From: Selaginella moellendorffii | Lineage: Eukaryota; Streptophyta; Lycopodiopsida; Selaginellales; Selaginellaceae | NCBI RefSeq assembly: GCF_000143415.4 | Contig: NW_003314266.1 | Location: forward strand, 1,669,139-1,733,138 | Direction of reading: 5' to 3' | DNA length: 64,000 nucleotides | Part shown: positions 1 to 8,199 of the stretch, piece by piece | How positions within the stretch are numbered: position 1 is the first letter of the stretch | Layout: every line of letters begins with the position of its first letter | Program-made: the position numbers and the translations under genes | Notes under the pieces: model-generated | Seen by the model: the letters and a program-made list of their open reading frames with translations, nothing else | Databases searched by the model: none | Told to the model about the DNA's origin: nothing

Positions 1-200
1 TCTCTGATACCAAATGTAAACTCCTGAGTTTGGACTTCCCGAGAGGTCACCCAGCCCAGTACTATTCAAACCCAAGGACGCTTAACCCCAAATATCCCAA
101 GACCCTTAACCGATTAGAAAAGGGGGTGCACTCTTATTCATGGGCCCTTTCCCTCTATATTTGAACCCCTATGGATCGTCTCTCGAGTCGTTCCCTTTGG
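1..200 (-). mobile_element. LTR retrotransposon edge: primer-binding site plus start of an LTR
   Basis: Bases 2-12 are the complement of TGGTATCAGAG, the usual plant retroelement primer-binding site matching the 3' end of initiator tRNA-Met. The bases from 15 begin TGTAAACTCC, as expected for an LTR end, so the element lies on the minus strand and its body is outside the window to the left. The LTR appears to stop before about 250, where Ulp1-like coding sequence begins, so it is probably truncated or solo. The far LTR end was not located. Confidence 0.5.
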
Positions 201-254
201 TTGCTTAGAGTAAGATATTTAATTATTTCTTTTTTTTATTTTAACACATTTTTC

Positions 255-1112
255 AGGAACCTGAATCTAAAACAAGGTCAACACGTCTTCAATAGCTTCT
301 TCTATTCGTATTTGTGTCAAAAAGTAAGAGTTTGAAATTTGAAATTTGAAGTTTTATGTATTTTTTCTTTAATTTTCAGGAGTACGAAAAAATAAGGAAA
401 TGGAAGAACCATCTGAATATTTTTGAGAAAAAGTGTCTATTATTGCCCGTTTTCAAAGCATAAGTTTCTTTCTTTTGTTTTTATTCTTTGGCCTTCTAAC
501 TTACTATAAACCATTTATTAGAGCCCACTAGAGTTTGGTTGTCATTTCTCTCAGGGCCAACCAAACATCAATCTTTCACTTAGATTCCATGCATCTCATT
601 GGACACGACAGTAGCGAAATCTTCAAGACTGTCAACATCAATCTTTCACTTAGATTCCATGCATCTCATTGGATACAGTAGCGAAATCTTCAAGACTGTC
701 AGGGAGTACCTGGAAAGTGAGTGGAGATACTATAATGGTGGAAAGCCCATGATCAAAATCGGCGTAAAGAAACTATAGGTTTCTTTTACGTTGGTCTTAG
801 TTTATTATTTGACCTTGTTCGAATTTCCAGGTTCCGCACCAGAGCAATGCTGTGGACTGTGGAGTCTACATGATGCACTTCATGGAGACATTCATACAAA
901 AATCTCCTGACAATCTTACGATGGAGTTTGTAGATAAAATGGTATGTTGATAAGAAAATATTTGTATTAGTCTCTGAATTTGGGTGTTTTGTAGCTTTTC
1001 TCGAACAAAATCATCTTTAGATGCCGGATACAATATGAAATTCTAAAAGCTGCTGCAAGTTCTGTCAATAAGCCCAAGAAGGTGCTTAAAGTGTATAGGA
1101 GATACAAACACT
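255..1112 (+). pseudogene. Ulp1/SENP (C48) cysteine protease domain, decayed
   Basis: The pieces follow the Ulp1 catalytic domain in order. Exon about 255-326 reads GQHVFNSFFYSYLC. Exon about 380-460 reads RKWKNHLNIFEKKCLLLPV. Exon about 525-778 reads SLVVIS...LDSMHLIGHDSSEIF...VREYLESEW, and exon about 831-941 reads VPHQSNAVDCGVYMMHFMETF. The triad is visible: His just before SLVVIS, Asp in LDSM, Cys in DCGV, and Gln in HQSN. The codon after the His, normally Trp, is TAG, and the LDSM exon carries a direct duplication of about 70 bases. A last short exon ends in a stop near 1112. Ulp1 enzymes process and remove SUMO, and plant transposons often carry such domains. I infer a dead, element-associated copy. 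Confidence 0.75.
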
Positions 1113-1229
1113 AGTTCTTGGTATCTATGATGCTAACAAAAACTCAGAAAAACTAAATTGACAAATCATTTAGTTTTATTTTAAGTTTGTTACTCGTCTT
1201 TGAACATGCTAACAACTAAAATATTTGCA

Positions 1230-2320
1230 AGGAGATGTGCAAGACGACAAAATAAGAAATGATGAGGGAGAAGACTAGGAATAGCAAGCAAAAGCTCGCA
1301 TGCAGCAGAATGAAAATGCGAAGGACAAAGAAAAGGTATAGATTTATATTAAAGTAGTTACTTGTCTTCGGACAAGCTAAAGACTAACCACTATTTGCAG
1401 AGAGATGACGCAATAAGGAATGATGAGGAGAAGAAGCAATAACGATGTGACCAGGAAGTGGTAGTTTTCTTATGGTGTAAACTATTTCTTGTTCTTAACT
1501 CTCTGTATTGTGCAGCACGAGCATGAAGAAAGAGAAAGAGAAACTCTAGTGGAGGGAGAGAGCCAAGAACAGCAAGAAAGAACTCGCGTGGATGAAAATG
1601 CAGACAAAGAAAAGGTAAAGTTTTATGTTTATTTAGTTACTTGTCGGTAAACGTGGTAATTTTCTTATTGCATAAACTAGTTCTTGTTCTTATCTCTCTA
1701 TATTGTGCATCACGAGCATGAAAAAAGAGAAAGAGAAACTCTAGTAGAGGGAGAAATCCAATAATAGCAAGAAAGAACTCGCGTGGATAAAAATGCGGAC
1801 AACAAAAAGGTAATTTTTTATGTTTATTTAGTTACTCATCTTCATAGCTAAATACCAACCACTATTTGCAGAGAGATGCCCAGGAAAACGATGGAATAAG
1901 GAAGGAAACTTCGCCAAAAAAATTCTTCCGAAGGCGTCAACAAAAAAATGTCAAGGGGAATGACGAAGAGCAAGAAGTTGCTACTGCACGTGAGCAAGAG
2001 AAAGATAAGGATGAAGCTATGGGTGACAAAGCAGACGACTAAGTAGACCTTAAGCCAAATGAAAAGCTAAAGACTAATTGCTAAATGTAGGAAAACGCAA
2101 AATGCAAAAGAGCAAATGTAACTCAGATGAGTCAAGACATTTTGAGGCTCTATCCTAGCTTGGATTTTTCCACCCGGAAGGCACTTCTATAAAGCATGAA
2201 AGCTTACAACAAGATTCATGGTAAGTTCTTCAAAGAAAAGTTTAGAAAGACTGACACGTACATGAGCATTTTGAGCTATGTTCAAAAAGTAGTCTGTGAG
2301 GCTCATCCGTTGTAAAGAGA
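1230..2320 (+). pseudogene. Repeat-rich charged tail module with conserved C-terminal block
   Basis: Several short exons with near-identical sequence encode a Glu/Arg-rich segment (around HEEREREETLVEGESQEQQ), separated by introns that are also near copies of each other. A conserved C-terminal block follows at about 2090-2316 (VTQMSQDILRLYPSLDF, FFKEKFRKTDTYMSIL). The same block is intact at 5295-5525 on the minus strand, but here the codon after KALL is a stop. The family is not one I recognise. It sits directly behind the Ulp1 module, so both may belong to one repeated unit. Confidence 0.6.
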
Positions 2321-2341
2321 TATCCGTCAGGAACCTAAAGC

Positions 2342-2497
2342 TTGTTGATAGCCAAAACTCATAGCAAATACCATTAACTATTTAGCATTAACTTATTCCA
2401 GTCGTCTAGCGGCGGGAGATAATTCCGGTTTAGGGTGAGGGCATTTCGTAGAGCTTGTTGGAAGGCGAGGGCGGCAGCACTAGAAGGGAGCTAGAAC
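2342..2497 (+). repeat. 5' flank shared with the minus-strand gene at 5.3-7.2 kb
   Basis: This stretch starts TTGTTGATAGCCAAAAC and contains GGTTTAGGGTGAGGG and TTGGAAGGCGAGGGCGGC. The same blocks occur in the same order on the minus strand at 7401-7287. Here the block precedes the small gene at 2.7-3.3 kb; there it precedes a coiled-coil gene. It is probably a duplicated promoter and 5' leader. Confidence 0.6.
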
Positions 2498-2708
2498 AGA
2501 ATGCGATTTGGTTTGTGAAAATCTCTCCTCTTCTCTCCCAAATTTTAGGTCCATTTCGCTGGCAGCTTGAAATGTGATTTGATTCGTGCGTGTGCTAGAT
2601 GCCACGCTGCTGGAGGAGCAACTCGTTCACATTCTTTCCCAATTACTAGTGACTACCAGCGCTAGCAGCGTTCGGCCGCAGCTTGCCACTGACGGCTCGC
2701 TTTGCATC

Positions 2709-3344
2709 ATGGAAGCGCTGGAGCAGCGAAGATCCACTCTTGATCAAGATGACCACCACATTCTTTTTTCTTCATTTTTTTTCATGGTTTCAAAGCTTCT
2801 TTGCAGCCAAGCCTGGCATCTGCATTGCCACTTATTTTCTCCCATTTTTCTTTCTTTCTCCTGCTTCTATCTTCTATCTGCTTCTTCTTCCTCTTTTGTT
2901 TGCGTCCTGGCACTAGAATTATTCTTTCTCTTGGATGATACTGTTGTTCTAATCAATTCTTGCACAGATCAATCGCCAGCAAGAAAATTAGAGGAGGCAT
3001 TCCAGTTTTGTGAAATTTCATCGCCCATCCTTGACTTTGGGAAGCATGCAGGGCAAAAACTAGAGGATGTAGACAATGGATACCTCCAATGGATGGCACA
3101 AAGGTTTGGTAGTGAGAAAAAAGTGAAATGGAACGAATGGGGTGCAAAAGCAGTCAAGGAATTATCTAGAAGGCTTGGTTCTGAAGTGGCTGTTGTGGCT
3201 GCAGCACAAGAGCATGGAGGTGAGCACGGCACTTGTCCTTCTTGCCAAGCTATGAAAGAAGCAGCAGAAGTAGCTTTGAAAGCTTATCAAACTTTGCAGA
3301 CAGCATTAGATCATTGTCCATGTAAAAAAGAATGTAAGAAATGA
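2709..3344 (+). CDS. Small protein with an ExoX/DUF3820-like FGKH motif and C-terminal cysteines
   Basis: The clear coding part is the last exon, 2968-3344, opened by the acceptor TTGCACAG. It reads LDFGKHAGQKLEDV then GYLQWMAQRF, which resembles the FGK-x-G-x3-L...YLxW motif of the ExoX C-terminal/DUF3820 families. A C-terminal segment follows with CPSC and CPCKKEC cysteine pairs that could bind a metal. The first exon is uncertain; the first in-frame ATG is at 2709 (MEALEQRRSTLDQ), and the very hydrophobic stretch after it is probably translated intron. No function is assigned. The upstream 150 bases are shared with another locus at 7.3 kb. Confidence 0.45.
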   Translation: MEALEQRRSTLDQDDHHILFSSFFFMVSKLLCSQAWHLHCHLFSPIFLSFSCFYLLSASSSSFVCVLALELFFLLDDTVVLINSCTDQSPARKLEEAFQFCEISSPILDFGKHAGQKLEDVDNGYLQWMAQRFGSEKKVKWNEWGAKAVKELSRRLGSEVAVVAAAQEHGGEHGTCPSCQAMKEAAEVALKAYQTLQTALDHCPCKKECKK

Positions 3345-4045
3345 CACTTCCAAGCCTAAACAATGCTATGATTGCACACAATTTACTTGGTTGGAAATTC
3401 CAAGTTTAGGAGAGTTTTTGGACTTACAACAAGAAAATCATTTACTCTAACCATAAACACCAGATACAATCCTTTGAGCAGCCTGGGGAGGGGACACACT
3501 CTATCGGCAATGTCCAGCTCCCCTCCTACTGAGCAAGTACTGATCAGCTTGCCCAATTTTTTTGTAATTAGTCCCTAAGGATATATGGAATGTATATACA
3601 TGTTTGTATTTTTGGTAAATTGAGTGAATAGGCTTGTACATCTGACCCCTCTCCATCTTCTGACCTCAAAAATCTGACTTACAGAAGGCTGAAAAAAGCC
3701 TTGAGCAGTAGTTTACAAGCCACCATTTCCTACTAGGGTTTCTAAGGTTTAGCTATGGCCCATAATTCTGACATTGATATGTCCATACTTATGCCTTGAT
3801 TTAATCTTCATTTCTTAAGGTTGTTAAGTGCTTGTGCTCAACATTGCTATGGCAATGTTTTTTCTTTACGACACTAGCTTTAAGTTAAGTTCTTGGCCAT
3901 TAAAGAGTGGTAATACTCATTTTACTATATAAATCAATTATTTTATATGAGGCAACTAATTATCCACTTATACTATAGTCCTACGGTGAATTTTTTTTTC
4001 TAGGCTCATGTAGTAGGAGAGCAATCTGTCCCTCTAAGATTTCCT

Positions 4046-4150
4046 CTGTAGGTTTAGGGTTTAGGGTTTCCTAAATGCTAAACCCTAAAACCATAACTTA
4101 GGAAACCCTAAACCCTAAAGGGTAAACCCTAGGGTTTGCACCTTAAACCC
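4046..4150. repeat. Interstitial telomere-like repeats (TTTAGGG type)
   Basis: TTTAGGGTTTAGGGTTT on the plus strand is followed within 100 bases by several AACCCTAAACCCTAAA blocks in the opposite orientation and by AACCCTAGGG. Related AAACCCTAAA pieces are scattered to 4340. The arrangement is short, degenerate and inverted rather than a long array. Confidence 0.7.
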
Positions 4151-4589
4151 TATAATAAGTTTGGCTTTCCTTTATAGTTTTTAAGTGGTAACAATTCATT
4201 AGAGCCATTAGTCTATCAAATGACCAAAGTATTAACTAAAATATTTTGTTATTGTGACCAATTATCTCACAACATTTCTCAATATATTGTGCATTTACTA
4301 AATTTAAACCCTAAAGTTTTATGCCTAAATCCTAGGGTTCCTAATGATTGCTCAAAGACCATTCACATAAGGTTTATGATAAAATGATATCCCTAAATAA
4401 ATAAATATATAATGAGAAGCTTGAATTATGCAACTATAGTGAGTGTTATATGGGTGGGCAAAACGTTATTTAAAATGACTTAAGAGTAATTATAGTAATA
4501 GATGAAGTGACATGATGAGTTTTTATGAGAAAATCAATAAATAAAGAAAAAAAACAAGACATGATTGAGGGTTTAGAGTTGAAGGTATA

Positions 4590-4861
4590 TTTTACATTGG
4601 TCTTTACTTTATCAGTTGACCTTGTTCAATTTTCCAGGTTCCGCAGCAAAGCAATGCTGTGGATTGTGGAGTCTACATAATGCACTTCATGGAGACATTC
4701 ATAAAGAAATCTCCTGATAATCTTGTGATGGAGATTGTAGATAAAATGGTATGTTGATAATTTTTTTTTTGTATTGGTCTCTAAATTTGGGTTTTTTTAG
4801 CTTTCCTCCAAGAAAATCATGCTTAGAAACCAGATATGATATGAAATTCTAAAAGTCACTA
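4590..4861 (+). pseudogene. Second Ulp1 protease fragment (Gln/Cys exon only)
   Basis: The exon at about 4639-4748 reads VPQQSNAVDCGVYIMHFMET, the Gln and catalytic Cys region of the Ulp1 domain, and is close to the copy at 831-941 including its flanking introns. The next exon starts like the first copy but breaks off at about 4861, where PPR sequence takes over. The His and Asp parts are absent. Confidence 0.7.
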
Positions 4862-5268
4862 CATGTTCTGCATTATAAAATCTCCAGACACTATCTCCTA
4901 CAACTCGATCATCTCGGCTCTTAGTCACAACTCCCAGCCAAGGCAAGCTCTCTTTTTCTTTCGATGCATGCTGCTTGACGGCAATCTACCGAGTCTAATC
5001 ACATTCATCTCTGTCGCTCACACTTGCGGGTGTATAGGCGACCCTAGGCCAGCTGTGGCTCTCTGTTTGCTGATTCGAGAGTGTAGCGGAGTCACGACCA
5101 GCGATTTGGTTTTGAGATCGGCTATTGTGATGCATGGAAGATGTGGAGATGTGGAGATGTGGAAGCAGTAAGGGAGGCTTAAGAATCTTACGCAAAGGAG
5201 GAGCTAAGCTGCACGTCAATGGTTGCTGCATAAGTTCTTAAACTTTAGACGTCTTTTGTTGATAGCCA
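4862..5268 (+). repeat. Left arm of a 407-base inverted repeat, made of PPR-coding sequence
   Basis: The plus strand encodes a broken PPR stretch (YNSIISALSHNSQPRQALFF, then HGRCGDVE). The same sequence with few changes occurs inverted at 7383-7790. The arm ends inside the shared motif GTTGATAGCC. The PPR reading frame has a shift near MHGRCGDVE and stops, so it is not a working gene. The arms flank the minus-strand coiled-coil gene between them. Confidence 0.75.
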
Positions 5269-5294
5269 GCTTCAGGTTTCTGACGGTTATCTCT

Positions 5295-7240
5295 TTATAA
5301 CGGATGAGCCTTACAGACTACTTTTCGAACATAGCTCAAAATGCTCATGTACGTATCAGTTTTTCTAAACTTTTCTTTGAAGAACTTACCATGAATCTTG
5401 TTGTAAGCTTTCATGCTTTGTAGAAGTGCCTTCCGGGTGGAAAAATCTAAGCTAGGACAAAGCCTCAAAATGTCCTGACTCATCTGAGTTACATTTACTC
5501 TTTTGCATTTTGCATTTTCCTGCATTTAGCAATTAGTCTTTAGCTTTTCATTTGGATTAAGGTCTACCTAGTCATCCGCTTTGTCACCCATAGCTTCATC
5601 CTTATCCTTCTTTTGCTCACATGCAGTAGCAACTTCTTGCTCGTCGTCATTCCCCTTGACAGTTTTTTTTTTAAGCCTTTGGAAGAATTTTTTTGGCAAA
5701 GTTTCCTTCCTAATTCCATCATTTTCCTTGGCATCTCTCTGCAAATAGTGGTTGGTATTTAGCTATGAAGATGAATAACTAAATAAATATAAAAATTTAC
5801 CTTTTCTTTGTCCGCATTTCCATCCACGCAAGTTCTTTCTTGTTGTTCTTGGCTTTCTCCCTCCACCAGAGTTTCTCTTTCTCTTTCTTCATGCTCCTGT
5901 TGCACAATACAAAGAGATAAGAACAAAAACTAGTTTATGCAATAAGCAAATTACCACTTCCTGCTCACATCGTTGTCGCTCCTCCTTATCATTCCTTGTT
6001 CCGTCATCTCTCTAAAAATAGTGGTTAGTCTTTAGTTTATTTGAAGACGAGTAACTAAATAAACATAAAACTTTACCTTTTCTTTGTTCGCATTTTCATC
6101 CACGCGAGTTCGTTCTTGCTGTTCTTGGCTTTTTCCCTCCACTAGAGTTTCTAGTTCTCTTTCTTCATGCTCTTGCTGCACAATAACGAGAGCTAAAGGC
6201 TCAGTCTTTTTCTTCTTTTGTTCTCGCTCCTTCCTTAGTTCGTGTTTCCTCTTTCTCTGCAGAAAAAACAGAGTAAAACTGTTTTAAAATAAAATAAAAT
6301 TACCAGCTCCTGCTCATGTTGAGCAGCACGTAATTGTCTATCCTGCTTCTTGTTGTCATTCGCCAGCATCAATTCCGTGTAGTGTTTTTTCCACGTTTTA
6401 ATACCTTGCAGGATTTTTATTTTTCGGCTCTCTTCGTCCTTGATGTGGCTATACTTCATGTTCAGAAGCTTGAGCTTCTGGTTCTCCAGTCTGTGTGGCA
6501 GCACTTCATTCTGCACCTGATTTTCTAAATCCTGCATAACAAAAATTTGCATAAAAATTCGAATGAGATTTGAGGAAAAAAATTTCTGCACTTGGTACTT
6601 CCTTGAGGAGGACTCCTGCTTAGTCTTCCTCCCGTTTCCATTTCCTGACTTTAGCATTGTCAACTGGAAAAAACAATATTAGAAAAGAAAAACATACAAA
6701 AAACGTACGATTTCATGGTTGTGAATTCTGATCCTACGCTGATTCAGAGCTGCTTTATTGAAAAACTGCTGATCGCAAACTCCATCTAGGGGGTGAGCAA
6801 GGACGTTCTCGAGCTTGCATACATATGGCTTGTCATCTCCATCCTCGAGACACTCCCATTCATCTGCATCACTAAATGCGTCGATGTCTTCCTTGGCCGA
6901 GGCGGCTCTGCGCATCACTGAAAAATTGCCAAAGATAAGCAATCGGATTTTAAACCAAAGTAAAAACTAAAACCAAAAACCCCTTCACGGGTGTGCATCT
7001 ATGAAAAAAAGCAGCCATAAGCAGCCTGAAATGAAAAGAAAGAATCCTTTTGTGAGAAACAAAAGAAAGAGGAAATGCCGCGCCTGAGCTTCCTATTGAG
7101 GATCTTGATCGGCGGCTCAAGTAGATGCCACAGATAAGCAGCCCATTGATGAACAAAAGCCAAGAGACAGACCAAAGACTAAAAACCTCACTAGGCATCC
7201 ATTTTCACCGAAACAAAATCCATGCGACAGAGAATCTTAC
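5295..7240 (-). CDS. Coiled-coil protein of unknown function, multi-exon, conserved C-terminal block
   Basis: Reading on the minus strand, an acidic N-terminal exon near 6690-6925 starts MRRAASAKEDIDAF. A coiled-coil exon at about 6300-6530 follows (QVQNEVLPHRLENQKLKLLN), then short charged exons near 5700-6200 related to those at 1230-1900. The C-terminal exon 5295-5525 ends KVVCKAHPL. This last exon is uninterrupted, unlike its relative at 2090-2316. No known domain was recognised. The exon chain was not fully resolved, so a working gene is possible but unproven. The locus sits between the two PPR inverted-repeat arms and shares its 5' flank with the gene at 2.7 kb. Confidence 0.4.
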
Positions 7241-7286
7241 CCATTTGGACACCTGGAATGTAGGCTAGATCTTGGGATCGATCGAT

Positions 7287-7401
7287 CTCTAGCTCCCCCA
7301 GCACCGCCGCCCTCGCCTTCCAACAATACCCTCACCCTAAACCGAACTCTCACCGCTAGAATAAGGTTATTGGCAAGGGTTTTGGCTATCAACAAAAGAC
7401 G
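7287..7401 (-). repeat. 5' flank shared with 2342-2497
   Basis: This is the minus-strand copy of the block starting TTGTTGATAGCCAAAAC and ending near GGAAGGCGAGGGCGGC. It immediately precedes the coiled-coil gene on the minus strand and overlaps the inner edge of the right inverted-repeat arm. It is about 40 bases shorter than the copy at 2.3 kb, with indels. Confidence 0.6.
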
Positions 7402-7882
7402 TCTAAAGTTTCTGGTTTTGAACGTACGCAGCAACCATTGACGTGCAGCTTAGCTCGTCCTTTGCGTAAGATTCATAAGCCTCCCTTGCTGCTTCCACAT
7501 CTCCACATCTTCCATGCATCGCAACTATAGTCGATCTCAAAACCAAATCGCTGGTCGTGACTCCGCTACACTCTCGAATCAGCGAACAGAGAGCCACAGC
7601 TGGCCTAGGGTCGCCTATACACCCGCAAGCGTGAGCGACAGAGATGAATGTGATTAGACTCGATAGATTGCCGTCAAGCAGCATGCACCGAAAGAAAAAG
7701 AGAGCTTGCCTTGGCTGGGAGTTGTGACCAAGAGCCGAGATGATCGAGTTGTAGGAGACAGCATCTGGAGCTTCTATAATGCAGAACATGTCGTGTAGCT
7801 CGTCGAGCATTCCACACTTCCCATACATGCTCAGGAGAGTGTTCTGCAAAGTCAAGTCAGTGTCGAAACCAGTTTGCATCAA
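7383..7882 (-). pseudogene. PPR (PLS-type) gene fragment; includes right inverted-repeat arm 7383-7790
   Basis: An open stretch of about 156 residues reads from MQTGFDTDLTLQNTLLSMYG through YNSIISALGHNSQPRQALFF to HGRCGDVEAAREAYESYAKD. These are typical degenerate 31-36 residue PPR units of plant organelle RNA-binding proteins. There is no complete gene: the start and end are missing. Bases 7383-7790 are the inverted partner of 4862-5268, while 7791-7880 have no partner. This shows that the right side is the longer, probably original copy. Confidence 0.65.
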
Positions 7883-7889
7883 GCCACAT

Positions 7890-8023
7890 CAATATTTATT
7901 AGAAACACATTTCTTAGTCAAAAATCACATTCATATCTAGATATATTTTGTGAGTTAATACTATATACTAAAAATAAAATTTTATGGTTAATAAAACTTT
8001 TAATTAAGGATTTTTATTGTGTT
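7890..8023. other. AT-rich spacer
   Basis: AT-rich sequence with no supported feature between the PPR fragment and the lectin relic. Confidence 0.5.
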
Positions 8024-8185
8024 TTAAGATTACAAGAGGATGGAAACTTAGTTTTATATTCTGGTAAAAGATATGCAATTTGGTCATCTAGTACTAATTG
8101 CAAATATCTTCATTGTTTTCTAAATACACATTTGATTGTGCAAGATGATTATAATTTAGTTTTATATTCAAATTATCAAAAATAG
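8024..8185 (+). pseudogene. Bulb-type (GNA-like) mannose lectin fragment
   Basis: The frame reads LQEDGNLVLYSG...AIWSSST...LIVQDDYNLVLYSN and then stops. Both halves match QxDxNxVxY, the mannose-binding signature of monocot-type bulb lectins, spaced as two adjacent beta-prism repeats, with the AIWSS strand in between. No start codon, signal peptide or third repeat was found. The surrounding DNA is as AT-rich as the coding part, so this looks like a relic or an extremely AT-biased gene family member. Confidence 0.65.
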
Positions 8186-8199
8186 TTTAGTACCCATCT

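Noticed and set aside
4862-7790. A classical transposon with 400-base terminal inverted repeats
   Set aside because: The right arm's PPR sequence continues past the arm end and there is no flanking target duplication.
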